DNA of 64,000 nucleotides from Paguma larvata (taxonomy: Eukaryota; Chordata; Mammalia; Carnivora; Viverridae). Of this stretch, positions 22,529 through 33,340 are shown piece after piece. The stretch's first letter is position 1; each line of letters starts with the position of its first letter. Under the pieces are notes generated by a model. That model was given only the letters and a program-made list of their open reading frames with translations. It searched no databases and had not been told where the DNA came from. Where the stretch lies: contig CM057841.1 of the NCBI GenBank assembly GCA_030068075.1, forward strand, positions 5,651,565 to 5,715,564, read 5' to 3'. Position numbers and translations under genes: made by a program.

Positions 22529-23060
22529 TGCTGGCTTATTGTTTTATTAGACTTTATTTTTTATTTTTTTGAGCAGTTTTAGACTTATGGCAAAATTGAC
22601 AGCAGGGTACAGACGTGTCCAATATACAGCCACCCCATACATCTGCACAGACCTCCCCCCCAAACAAAATCCTGTCCCTGAATGGTACTTTTGTTACAAC
22701 AGATAAACCTGTATTGGCACATCGTAACTAACAAAGTCCATAGCTTACATTGGGGTTCTTTTTCTTCCTGGATGCCTTTAAAGGTTTCTTTCTTTATCAT
22801 TGACATTTGACAACTTCATTATGATGTGTTTTGGAGAGGGTCTTTTTGCATTGAGGTAGTAAACTGATCTATTACCTTTGCGAACTTGTATATCTAGTTC
22901 TTTCCCCAGGTTGGGGAAGTTCTCAGCTATTACTTCTTTAAATAACTTCCTTGCCCCCATTCCTTCTGTTTTCCTGGTAAACCCACTGCTTTACCCATTA
23001 TTTTTATGTTGGTTCTCCTCATGGAGCCTGATAGCTCTCAAAAGGTTTCTTTGCCTTTTA

Positions 23061-23285
23061 TTATTATTATTAAATTTTTTTAAATGTTTATTTATTTTTG
23101 AGAGACAGAGAGACAGAGTGTGAGCAGGGTAGGGGCAGACAGAGAGGGAGACATAGAATACAAAGTAGACTCCAGGCTCTGGGCTGTCAGCACGGAGCCT
23201 GATGTGGGGCTTGAACTCACAAGCGGTGAGATCATGATCTGAGCCGAAGTCAGACACTTAACCAACTGAGCCACCCAGGCACCCC
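23061..23285 (-). repeat. Felid SINE with 13-bp target-site duplication
   Basis: TCTTTGCCTTTTA at 23048-23060 and 23286-23298. The tail has an ATT microsatellite. Confidence 0.94.
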
Positions 23286-23312
23286 TCTTTGCCTTTTAAA
23301 AAATCATAGTCC

Positions 23313-23528
23313 TGGGGCGCCTGGGTAGCTCAGTCAGTTAAGCATCCGACTTCGGTTTAGGTCATGATCTCATGGTTCATGGGTTTGAGCCCCACATGGG
23401 GCTCTGCACTAACAGTGTGGAGCCTGCTTGGGATCTCTCTCTCCCTCTCTCTGCCCCTCCCCCACTCTCTGTCTCTCTCCCTCTCTCTCTCTCTCTCTCT
23501 TTGAATAACTAAACTTTAAAAAAAAAAC
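23313..23528 (+). repeat. Felid SINE, first of an adjacent pair
   Basis: Complete head GGGGCGCCTGGGTAGCTCAG. Expanded TCTC run near 23480-23500. Followed by a second copy after ACTTCG. Confidence 0.93.
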
Positions 23529-23531
23529 TTC

Positions 23532-23745
23532 GGGGGCGCCTGGGTGGCTCAGTCGGTTGAGCGCCTGACTTCAGCTCAGGTCATGATCTCACGGCTCGCG
23601 AGTTCGAGCCCAGCGTCAGGCTTTCGCTGTCCTTGCAGAGCCTGCTTCGGATCCTGTGTCTCCCTCACTCTACTCCTCCTTCAGCCTCTCTCTGTCTCTC
23701 AAAAAGAAATAAACATTAAAAAAAAAAGAAATTAAAAAAAAACTT
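23532..23745 (+). repeat. Felid SINE, second of an adjacent pair
   Basis: Head GGCGCCTGGGTGGCTCAGTC. AACTTCG occurs just before it and again at its A-tail end (about 23742), so it used the tail of the preceding copy as target. Confidence 0.93.
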
Positions 23746-23989
23746 CGTCCTTGCTCCTCTTCCACCGAAATAACTTCTACAATTCCATCTTCTAGATTAC
23801 TTATTCTCGCTTCCTGTTGATTGAATCTATTCCAACGTATTCTTCATCTCATGTATTGAGTTCTTGAGCTCCAGAATTTCTATTTTTTTTTTAGAGTTTC
23901 AGTATCTTTGGCGAAGTACTCCTTCTGTTTATTAATATTTTTTCCAGAGTTCATTGCATTTCCTTTCTGAGCCCACTGAATTTCTTCTT

Positions 23990-24029
23990 TTTTCTTTTTT
24001 TAATAATTTATTGTCAAATTGGTTTCCAT
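23990..24029 (-). repeat. Forty-base L1 3'-tail insertion
   Basis: A T-run followed by AATTTATTGTCAAATTGGTT (start of the carnivore L1 3' end, antisense) lies between exact copies of ACTGAATTTCTTCTT (23975-23989 and 24030-24044). It is a complete retrotransposition event truncated to its last few bases. Confidence 0.85.
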
Positions 24030-24364
24030 ACTGAATTTCTTCTTAACAGCTATTCTGCATTCTCTATCAGATACCAGTTTCTCTGACTTTGCGTTTGGTT
24101 GCTGGACATTGTCATTTTCTTTTTGTGATACCATATTACTGTGATTTTTCATAGCATGTGATAAGATGTGCCTCTGCTACTGCATTTGAAGTAGCAAACA
24201 ATTTCCTCAAGTTTTGTTTTGATTAAACAGTTCAACAGGTTGGTAGAGGTCCTTTTTTGTGTTTTCCAGCAGGGATGCTATAGCACAAGTTTTTGGTTGC
24301 TCTTAACTGAGCTGCCTCCGGGCTATTCTGTAGATCCTTGAACCACGCTGGGGGTGGGTGTTAG

Positions 24365-24659
24365 GGGTCCTGACCACCACTCAAAGATTCACTTCTAACT
24401 TTCAACTCTAACTTCTGATAGCCTACTGTTAGCCAGAAGTCTTACTGATAATATAAACAGCCGGCTAGCACATATTTTATATGTTTTAAGTATTATAGAC
24501 CCTATTCTTATAATAAAGTAAGCTAGAAAAAAGATGTTATTAAGAAAATCATAATGAAAAGAAACTATATTTACAGTGCTGTATGGTATTTTTTGAAAAA
24601 GGTCTGCATATAAGTGGATCCATGCGTTTCAAACCTGTATTGTTCAAGGGTCAATTGTA
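24365..24659 (-). repeat. Tigger DNA transposon end
   Basis: Terminates in TTGTTCAAGGGTCAATTGTA, the complement of the Tigger terminal repeat. The body holds TACAGTGCTGTATGG and ATAAGTGGATCCATGCG-type text shared with the element at 62549. Confidence 0.82.
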
Positions 24660-25009
24660 TTCGGTAGTGTACCCTTTTCCACCCTCCATCTACTGTGCTG
24701 GAGGGGTCACAGGCACTGCCACTGGTCCTGGGACATGCCTGGGTCACAGGCACCAGCAACACCACTCCCCCGGTTCTGCTGCCTCCATGACCTTCAAATG
24801 TACAGATGTGTGACTCTCTCTGGCATGCTGGTGTGCTGTGGAAGGGAACCTAGAGTTATGGATGAATGACTGGTTGTAAATTAAAGGCGAAAGACAAAGG
24901 GAATGGATATTGCTTCTCTGATGACAACTCGCTCCCCAATTTTCTTTTTTAGTCTCTAGGTACCTCTGATTCAAATAAGAACGACCTCTGACATCTCCAA
25001 ATTGATGAA
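24660..25009. other. Unassigned flank upstream of the V1R pseudogene
   Basis: No repeat or gene recognised. Confidence 0.45.
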
Positions 25010-25080
25010 ATGGTTTCTAATAATATAAGTTTGGCTCTTATTTTCCTCACTCAGAATGGAGCTGGGATACTTGGAAATTC

Positions 25081-25099
25081 TTTTTTTTTTTTTTTTTTT
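25081..25099 (-). repeat. Poly(A)-only insertion (19 T) with target-site duplication
   Basis: A pure T-run between direct copies of ACTTGGAAATTC (25069-25080 and 25100-25111), with TTT continuing on each side. The intact paralogue has a single GGAAACTCC here, so this is an inserted tail lacking any element body. Confidence 0.82.
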
Positions 25100-25178
25100 A
25101 CTTGGAAATTCTTTACTCCTTTGTCTTTATACCTTTACTTTGCTCACTGGGTGCATGTTGAGACCCACAGACTTGATT

Positions 25179-25377
25179 TTTTGTTTTTAATGTTTATTCA
25201 TTTTTGAGAGAGAGGGAGAGTGAGCGAGGAAGGGGCGGGGGGGGGGGGGACAGAGGATCTGAAGCAAATTCTGCACTGACACCAGAAAGCCTGTTGTGGG
25301 GCTCGAACTCATGACCCATGAGATCATGACCTGAGCTGAAACTGGACACTCAACTGACTGAGCCACCCAGGCGCCCC
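25179..25377 (-). repeat. Felid SINE inside the V1R pseudogene
   Basis: Flanked by exact AGACTTGATT (25169-25178 and 25378-25387). The same bases occur once in the intact V1R (CAGACTTGATTCT at about 59767), confirming the target. Confidence 0.96.
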
Positions 25378-26180
25378 AGACTTGATTCTTAATCAGCTGC
25401 TCTTGGCCAACAATTTGGTTCTTTTCTCTAAAGGGATCCCTCAGACAGTGGCAGGGTTTGAACGGGAAGATTTCCTGAGTGATGTTGGATGCAAACGTGT
25501 TTTGTGTTCTTACAGAGTGGGTGCAGGGTTCCCCCTCAGCACCACCTGCCTCAGCGGCCTCCTCTCCTGGCCACTAAGCTTTGCCCCAGTATCCCTAGGT
25601 GGATGGAGCTCAGAATGGGATCCCCAAAGGGCACTGACTTCTGCTGTTTCCTCTGCTGAATCTTGAATCTCAGGTTAAATACTTCTGTTGCTACAAATGT
25701 TACTGTCCAAAGAGAACAAAAATATGAGTTTGGAGAAAATTTAGGTATACTGTGTGTCACCCATTCCAGAGAGGTTTATGGTGTCAGTACACACAGTTAT
25801 ATTCTCCGGATGTAGTATGTTTGGGCCTCATGGTCTGGACCAGCAGCTCCATGGCCCGTGTCCTGCACAGGCACAAGCAGCGAGTCTAATGCATTCACAG
25901 CCTTTCTTCTAAAACTTCCCATGAGGTTAGAGTTGCACATCCCATCCCCATCCTGGCGAGTGCCTCTGTTTCATTCTACTCTCTCTCTTCCCTTCTGACA
26001 CTTTCGTTGGCCCTGGTCATAAATCCAAGCCGGTGGCTGTTGCCTGGGTGTCTCCAAGATCCCCAGCATTCAGCCCCTTTGTGCTCACCACTAGTAACAT
26101 GCATGCCTCTCGGTTCTGCTTTGCGTGCTTGGCAAGGAAAACTGTTCTTCATGGTCTAATTAGACACCCATAGGTTTTCT

Positions 26181-26401
26181 TTTTTTTATTTTTTTTTAAT
26201 CTTTATTTATTTTTGAGAGAGTGAGAGAGAGCACAAGTTGGGAAGAGGCAGAGAGAGAGGGAGACACAGAATCTGAAGCAGGCTCTAGGCTCTGAGCTGT
26301 CAGCACAGAGCCTGACGTGGTGCTCGAACTCACGGACTGTGAGATCATGACCTGAGCCGAAGTCGGATGCTTAACCGACTGAGCCACCCAGGCGCCCCAA
26401 C
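26181..26401 (-). repeat. Felid SINE just downstream of the V1R pseudogene
   Basis: Target-site duplication CACCCATAGGTTTTCT at 26165-26180 and 26402-26417. Confidence 0.94.
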
Positions 26402-26532
26402 CACCCATAGGTTTTCTAAGCTCTGCATCTGGATCCATTATCAATCATTTAAAAAATTATTTCCAGTGAGACTTAGGAACCTAAAATCTGGCTACAACTC
26501 TGTTTTTCTGTGATAAATAAGAGTAATTAGCA

Positions 26533-26719
26533 GGGCGCCTGGGTGGCTCAGTCGGTTACGTGTCTGATTCTTGATTTGGGCTCAGGTTACAATCTCTCAC
26601 GTGTGAGATCTAGGTCTGCGTCAGGCTCTGCACTGACAGCGTGGAGCCTGCTTGGGATTCTCTCACTCCCTCTGTCTCTGCCCCTCCCAAAATAAATAAA
26701 TAAACTTAAAAAAAAAAAG
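26533..26719 (+). repeat. Felid SINE, first of a serial pair
   Basis: Preceded by AGAGTAATTAG. Head GGGCGCCTGGGTGGCTCAGT. Confidence 0.93.
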
Positions 26720-26727
26720 AGCAATTA

Positions 26728-26943
26728 GGAGCATCTGGGTGGCTCAGTCGGTTGGTTAAGTCTCCGACTCCTGATTTTGGCTCAGGTCATGATCTCACGG
26801 GTTCGTGGGACTGAGCCCCGCCCCCGGCTCCGCACTGACAACACAGGGCCTGCTTGGGATTCTCTCTCTCCCTCTCTGTCTAGCCTTTCCCCACTTCCAC
26901 ACTCTCTCTGTCTTGAAAATAAATAAATAAACATTAAAAAATA
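26728..26943 (+). repeat. Felid SINE, second of a serial pair
   Basis: Sits after AGAGCAATTAG, a copy of the first SINE's target, and is followed by AGAGCAATGAC. The head has a duplicated GGTT (GTCGGTTGGTTAAG). Confidence 0.93.
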
Positions 26944-27506
26944 AGAGCAATGACATCCCTGCTCTCTACAGCTCAGAGTGAGCCAGAATTGAAATCATGT
27001 ACACCAGTAGGTAAAATTAGACTGTCTCACTGTGGTATACTATTCAGTGTGGGAGCTTTGGATGTATTTGAGATCATGTAAAGCAGTGAATTGCAAATTT
27101 TGATGGAAAGAGTTGATGTCCATCGTGTATTTTTTTTTCTTTGTTTTCCATTTTGTTACCTGAAAAAATTATGAGTTTTTTTTTTTTTAACCCAAGTGGA
27201 GTCTAGCTGTTTTAGGCAGGTGTAAGATTGCTTAAACCAATGCCTGCATTAAAAGTCACATAAGGTCCTCAAGGAACTTAGAGATCCAGTGTTTTAGGGG
27301 TACTGATAGTGAGGGGAAATGGCAGGGGCAGAATCAGGAATGCAGCTCCGGCAGAGGCTGTGTAGTAAGGCGAAGAACTGGAAAGTGCGTCCTAAGCAAT
27401 AACGGGCCAGTGACCGGATTCAGTCAGGTGGGTGACACGATGCGTTCTGCTTATTGTACATGACTTACAGAGTCCATTGAAGTAAATTAAATTCTTTTAT
27501 AGAAAT
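26944..27506. other. Unassigned intergenic sequence
   Basis: No gene or nameable repeat seen apart from short T-runs at 27128 and 27177. Confidence 0.5.
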
Positions 27507-27705
27507 GGGGCACCTAGGTGGCTCAGTCAGTTAAGCGTCTGACTCTTGGTTTCAGCTCAGGTCATGATCTCATGGTTTGTGAGCTCAAGCCCCACATCAG
27601 GCTCTCCGCTGATGATGTGGAACCTGCGTGGGATTCTCTCTCTCCCTGCCTCTTTCTCTGTCCCTCCTGCTCTTTCTCTCTCTCTCTCAAATTAAATAGA
27701 CTTAA
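27507..27705 (+). repeat. Felid SINE
   Basis: Head GGGGCACCTAGGTGGCTCAG, tail AAATTAAATAGACTTAAAAA. Confidence 0.92.
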
Positions 27706-28504
27706 AAACTTATTTTATAAAAACTCACATTTTCCAAATATTCAAATTCAAAGTCAAATGCTTTAGTGTTAATTACAATTTGAAGATGGTGTATTTTCGT
27801 TTTGTGATGGTGACAGATGAACTTTCATGTGTTTATTCCTCATCTTGTACACTGAAAGGCAAAACATCTAATGCACTTAAATTTTACTTTACTTTTATCC
27901 TTCATTTGTAGAACCACAGTGAAAGCTGGTCTTCCCCTGGTAACTTATTATTTTCTGGTCCAGGGTTTCTTCACTTTGGCATAGTTGAGTAGTCAGGCAG
28001 TCTCCAAGCGGTATGCTAGTTTGGCCTGCCACTCTGCCATAGATTTCACCAGTAAAAAGGCAACAAAGCACATGAATTAGGCTTCATTACCTTCATCGAC
28101 AGCATAAGCAAGGCCAGCATGTTGTCAGTTTCCCATGACCCTTATGCCACCGGATAACACCCAATCAAAGGGACCAGATGATGGTGGTCTGATGAACAAG
28201 GGAGCAGTGGGGACAATCTGTCACCGAGGAACCCTGTCTATACTGACAGTTAAGTATTTTCATCTGTAGCTGTACAATAAAGGAAGGAAACCAGGCAGGC
28301 AGAAGAGGAACTGTTCCATGACCAGTCCCATGGTGAGAAATGGCCTTGTGACAAATCCTTTCAAGACGGTCTATCTTTCCAAGGTCCTGGAAAGATCACA
28401 AGATTTTTGGTCAACATGTAGGTCAGCCTGCTGTTGAGTCTTTTCTACATGGGCTATGCGGATCTGTACAAGTTCCCAGGGCACCATGGTGCCACCAGGT
28501 CCTC
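27706..28504. other. Unassigned intergenic sequence
   Basis: Largely unique. No domain-bearing frame and no nameable repeat. Confidence 0.45.
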
Positions 28505-28712
28505 CAGGCATCATGTACATTTGGAGCTGGATCATTTACTTCAGCCTCTCCTGTGCACTGTAGAATGTTGAGCAGCATCCCCAGCCTCCACGCACTAGAT
28601 GCCAGAAGCACCACCATTCAGTTGGAACAACCACAATCATCTCTGGATGTTACCAAATGGCCCCTGAAAGCGGGGGCAAAATTTCCCCAAGTTGAGAACT
28701 GCTGCTCAAGTT
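28505..28712 (-). repeat. MER5A-type (hAT-Charlie) element, antisense
   Basis: CACTGTAGAATGTTGAGCAG, CACTAGATGCCAGAAGCACC and TTGAGAACTGCTGCTC follow the MER5A order, ending in the terminal inverted repeat. Confidence 0.85.
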
Positions 28713-28920
28713 AGTTAAGGCTCCTCATACCTTCTAGAGGATTTTTCATAGAATATAATTTTCATAAATGTCACTGTTATTTTATGCTACTATTTTGGAT
28801 TCCTCACCCTACGTAATGTATGTGTTTCATTTATTTCACCAATGGTTTGAGCTTACTAATTTATTGATGTCTAAATCTCTTTTATTTTCCTTGGTTTTTC
28901 AATTCTGTCTTATTAAAAAA

Positions 28921-29138
28921 CTGTTTTTTTTTTGGGGGGGGGTTTTTTTTTTGAGCACAGGAGAGATAAAGCACAAGGGGGGGAGGGGCAGAGAGAGAGG
29001 GAGACACAGAATCTGAAGCAGGTTCCAGGCTCTGAGCTGTCAGCACAGAGCCCAATGCAGGGCTCGAACTCACAGATCGTGAGATCATGACCTGAGCCAA
29101 AGTCGGACACTTAACGGACTCAGCCACCCAGGCGCCCC
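28921..29138 (-). repeat. Felid SINE
   Basis: Runs of T, G and T at the tail side; flanked by AAAAACT copies. Complete at the head (CCAGGCGCCCC). Confidence 0.92.
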
Positions 29139-29413
29139 TAAAAACTTTATATATTCTGTAAACAATTATTTTGCTCATGTTTATGGATTATATTATAAGG
29201 GAATCTTCTTTCCATGACCTCAATTCTCCCAAGATTTAAGAGGAATATGAACTTTTTTCCTAAATGTAAGGAAGGCCCATTACAAAGCCAAGCCAGATGG
29301 GCATAATGATCAGCTTCTGCCTATTATAAATAATTTTGTAAATGTTCAATTAAAATGCATTATCTAATTTAATAAAATTTACACTTCTCAATGCTAAATT
29401 TTAGCTTTAATTA

Positions 29414-29628
29414 TTTAAAAAAATTTTTGAAAATGTGTATTCATTTCTGAGAGAGAGAGAGGGCATTAACAGGGTGGGGCAGAGAGAGCAGGAGATAGAG
29501 AATCTGAAGCAGGCTCCAGGCTCTGAGCTGTCAGTCCAGAGCCCGATGCAGGACTTGAACTCACAAACTGTGAGATCATGACCTGAGCTGAACTCAGATG
29601 CTTAACCGACTGAGCCACCCAAGCGCCC
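29414..29628 (-). repeat. Felid SINE with imperfect target-site duplication
   Basis: AATTTTAGCTTTAATTA before (from 29397) and AATTTTACTTTTAATTA after (from 29629). Confidence 0.93.
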
Positions 29629-29645
29629 CAATTTTACTTTTAATT

Positions 29646-30946
29646 ATTAAAATTTAATAGCTTATGGTACTCTAAGAGAACTCATTCTTTTTCCATAATG
29701 ATTTTTTATTAACTAAATTTACAATATTTTTGTCTTTGCTCAAATCACTTAACTGCAAACATGAGTGGTCTTATTTTTTTTCCAGTTTTTATCATAGTAA
29801 ACAATATTTCTCTATATTTATCCAACTACTATCCCCCTCTTACTTTAAGGAAGTTATAACCATTTAAAATTTTCCTTGCTACAACAGTAGCTTCATGGAG
29901 ATGTCATGTACTTTATCTATATGACACCTTGAATTTGATTTTATTTCCAGAGAGTGAAAAACATCTGTATTGCACCAGATTCCTACCCTTTCACCTCTTG
30001 GCCCAATGCTCTCCTCACTCCCTTCTCAGTTATTTTACCACATCTGGATCCTGGTTCCATTGACTTTGCGATGATCCCATTGTAGTGATACCATTCCTTC
30101 TCCACAAAGCTGAGATTCTCTGTTGCATCATCATAGAGACTCCTTTGGAAAGAGACCCAGAGCCTTTGTCTCCCACTTAAAATGTTTTGGTTAATCACAT
30201 CTCAAACCTGTTAGACATAAACTCTCTGCCTCTTCTACCACCATGCTGTCATAATGCTATCAATAAACAGGCACCAGACTGCCTGGTTTTGATATAAATT
30301 TATGGAGCTAGATATCGACCGGCATCTTCAGTGTCTTGCACACCTGGAAGTTCTCCCTGATGTATTTGATATCAAATATTCTAAGTCTCAGATCTACTCC
30401 TCTCTCCACTCCCTTTATATTCTAAGCATCCCTTATGCTGTAGTGATAATAAGATCTCACAATTCTTTAAGGATTTAAAAGCAGAAAGATAGGATTTTCC
30501 CATGTGTTTCTACCACCACATTGAAAACTTACCTCTACCCACATTCTCTGTCTTTCCTTGTTGTTACAGCAGAAAATAGACCTTCCTATGATCGAGATCT
30601 TGGCTTCTCAAGGACTTTATACCTAAAGCTAATTACCTTCTCTGTATACTGTTAACCATTTTTCCTCTATCCAGATGATTCCTGACAACATTAAAACATA
30701 GTTGTGTCACCAATACAAAACATGACATTGATATTTCAACCTTCCTTCAGCTGACATTGTATTTCCCCTACTTCTCATCACAGCAAACATTGTATTGGAG
30801 AAAGTGGCCATTCCTTGTCTCCTCTTCCACCACCCACTCCAAGGAGGTTTGTACCCTTTATTGTGAATATTCTCATTCTCTAATTTGTGGTTACATCAAT
30901 TTATTGCTCAACAGTTCTTCAGCAGGTTTAACATTCTTTTTGTTTT
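29646..30946. other. Unassigned intergenic sequence
   Basis: AT-rich unique sequence. Short frames only, none with recognisable domains. Confidence 0.45.
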
Positions 30947-31160
30947 TAAATTTTTTTAACGGTTATTTATTTTTGAGACACAGAGACAGAGCATGAGCAG
31001 GAGAAGGGCAGAGAGAGAGAGGGAGACACAGAATCTGAAGCAGGCTCCAGGCTCTGAGCTGTCAGCACAGAGCAAGATGTGGGGCTCAAACTCACAAACT
31101 GTGAGATCTTGACCTGAGTGGAAGTGGACCACTTAACCAACTGAGCCACCCAGGTGCCCC
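30947..31160 (-). repeat. Felid SINE
   Basis: Complete antisense copy ending GAGCCACCCAGGTGCCCC. Target-site duplication not found. Confidence 0.92.
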
Positions 31161-31277
31161 TATCTTCTGCCTTTAAAAACTCTTTTCTATTTGCTTAATC
31201 ATTTGTTGAACAGTTAGTTATTGTGTGATTACTATACTCCTGCCCTGGAGATTCCGCAGTGAACAAACAAGTCTAGT

Positions 31278-31375
31278 TCTTTTTTTTTTTTTTTTTTTTC
31301 AGTTTATTTATTTATTTTTGAGAGGGTGGGGAGGGTGGGTAGGGGCAGAGAGAGAGGAAGACCCTAGAGCCTGAG
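31278..31375 (-). repeat. 3' fragment of a felid SINE
   Basis: T-run of about 22, then TTTATTTATTTTTGAGAGGG and GGGGCAGAGAGAGAGG. The text then departs, so the tRNA-related head is missing. Confidence 0.85.
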
Positions 31376-31865
31376 ATTTAGGCATTTCAGAGTTCAGACA
31401 CACAGACTTTCCCAGTCAGATACCAGACACCCTGCTTGCCCCATCCTCACCCACCTCATCCCCCTGCCTTACCACCGCTGGGTGGACCTGAACTTCTTCA
31501 CCTCCTACCACACACTTGATGGCTCTGGTGCCAAAGAACATCATGGCCTTTCCTGTCACAGGCTGGCTCCTCCCTCCATGGATGCACCGCCTTTCCAGCT
31601 CATCCCAATTTGCGCGCCTTCCTTTTGGGACTCCTTTTAATCATATTGAGCTCTGTTTTTATCTTCTTTCCTTATTACACAATTATTATTCAACACCGAT
31701 TACAGTTGAGGTGCTACTTTTAGGGACATAAAGATTTAAAAATATCTTTTCTTGTGACAGGTTATATTTTTAGCAGTTTTGTACTTTCTGTTTCTTTTTT
31801 GTTTCCTTTGATTTTTAGGTGTTCTCCTCAATCTGATCATCTATCTTGCTACTAATTTAAAAAAT
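31376..31865. other. Unassigned intergenic sequence
   Basis: Unique. The frame at 31516-31731 has no family features. Confidence 0.45.
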
Positions 31866-32000
31866 AGGGGCCCCTGGGTGGCTAAGTCAATTAAGCATCT
31901 GACTCTTGATCTCGGCCCAGGTTTTGATCTCAGGGTTGTGAATTCAAGCCCCGCATTGGGCTCTACGCTGGGCAAGAAGTGTACTTAAATAAATAAATTA
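31866..32000 (+). repeat. Older short carnivore SINE
   Basis: Head GGGGCCCCTGGGTGGCTAAG. No CT section. Ends TTAAATAAATAAAT. Confidence 0.88.
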
Positions 32001-32170
32001 AGAGACACCTGGGTGGCTCAGTCAGTTAAGTGCTTGAGTCTTGATTTGTGCTTAGGTCATGATTTCATGGTTTGTAAGATCCAGCGTCCGCATCCCTGCT
32101 TGAAATTATCTCTCACTCTCTCTCTGTCCCTCTCCCCTCCCAAAATAAATAAAAATTTAAATTAAAAAAA
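32001..32170 (+). repeat. Felid SINE directly abutting the preceding one
   Basis: Head GAGACACCTGGGTGGCTCAG begins where the previous tail ends. The middle is shortened. Confidence 0.88.
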
Positions 32171-33060
32171 TACTTTCTCTCTCTTTTATTGTTTTAAGAT
32201 GTATCATATTTTTCTCACTAACATTTTCTGCATTTTTAAAAAGCATATCTTCTTATTTCTGGTGACTTTTCCTTTCCTTATCTCTCTAATTATTTATAGA
32301 TGCTTATTTTAATTTCTTCATTATTCTTTTCCTCCCTTTGTTCCAAGTAGGATGTGTTGTTTACTATTGATTTTTTTTGGATTGTGCACTCCCTGCCTGT
32401 CTGGTTACTTACACTGAATATATGAATTCCTGTCTCCTTTGTGTACACAGAAGGGAATACAGTTCAGCCATGTGCGCTGTTAGATCTGGCTAGTGTGTAG
32501 TGACAAGGGGACCAGGGAACACAATCCAGCTAGGTGGCCCTACTGTTCAGTGTCTTTACATGGCCCCAGGGAAGCAGCATTGGGCAGAGGTGTGTCTAAT
32601 CCACATTCTAGTCCCCCAGGTCTGCAAGCTGAGAAGGGATAGTAGGATAGCCCAGGGGCCACTATCACTTTGACTTGCCAATAGCCTCAAAGCGCTTGAC
32701 AACACCATCTAGTTCACCAGTAAATGAGGTAGCGTCTGCCCCAAGGCGATTTAGGTGAGCAATTAAGTGATTGTTTCAACGCCTCCCTTCCCTGAAGCCT
32801 TTGACTTCTGTCCAGACAAATCAAAGATAGGCTTTGATTTCCCCCAGGGTTTTCTCAAAGGGCTTCTCTAGTTTCTAGAATCCGAGTGCCCACCAGCTTC
32901 TCATTTCTCTGTGATTTGGGGACATATTCAGTCGCCTATGTGTCAGTTCCCTGAAGCTGTCTTGAAATACCTACTCCAGAATTCCCTCTGGTCCAGTCTG
33001 ATTCTCCCCTCTCTATTGCTGCTACACCATTTTTGGGAGGCTTTTCACCTTCTTTTGCCA
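32171..33060 (-). repeat. Possible L1 5' region, antisense
   Basis: T-rich at 32171-32380, then long text without frames, of the style of antisense L1 upstream regions. Assigned weakly because no diagnostic block is certain. Confidence 0.3.
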
Positions 33061-33340
33061 GAATATGTGTTTAAATTCGACACATACTGAATAAGACCTA
33101 CCAAGTGCCAGGTTCTGTGTAGATTGCTGATAGATATAGTGGGCAACATAACAGATGAAAATCCCCGCCCTCTATTTGATTAAATTCCATGGCAGAGGTA
33201 GGTGAGTGATAAAAATAAGAGAAGTGGGTAGAATGTTGAGCTTGCCTGGTGGTGATAAGGGATAAGGAGAAAAATCAGTGGAAGGGGGAATGGGGCCTTT
33301 CAGGCTTTAGTTTCAAATTTTGGAAAGCATGTCCAGCACA
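33061..33340 (+). repeat. Ancient MIR/L2-class interspersed repeat
   Basis: Contains CTACCAAGTGCCAGGTTCTGT, GTGGGCAACATAACAGATG and CCCCGCCCTCTATTTGATTA, the style of old MIR/L2-class consensus text. Confidence 0.5.

Larger units (their letters stand above)
22550..24160 (-). repeat. HAL1-like or internally deleted L1, antisense
   Basis: The 22553-22785 part is L1 3'UTR text (GAGCAGTTTTAGACTTATGG). It is joined at about 22790 to ORF1-region text (TGACAACTTCATTATGATG, GGTTGGGGAAGTTCTCAGC). It is interrupted by three SINEs and a 40-base scrap. Confidence 0.7.
25010..26159 (+). pseudogene. Vomeronasal type-1 receptor pseudogene
   Basis: Starts ATGGTTTCTAAT and reads MVSNN...LIFLTQNGAGILGNS, the V1R first transmembrane segment, then aligns along its length with the intact receptor at 59641. 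Damage is plain. A T-run with duplicated target breaks codon 24. A SINE sits at 25179-25377 between the halves of the TM2 region. TGA replaces a TM4 Trp codon at 25657-25659. TAA occurs in the intracellular-loop text CAGCGAGTCTAATGC, and several indels are visible. The 3' end retains CTTGGCAAGGAAAA and a terminal TAA at 26157-26159. It cannot encode a receptor. Confidence 0.93.

Noticed and set aside
23532..23605. SINE heads as possible tRNA genes
   Set aside because: The tRNA-Lys-like promoter boxes are those of the SINE. The sequences do not complete a tRNA fold and are followed by the SINE body.
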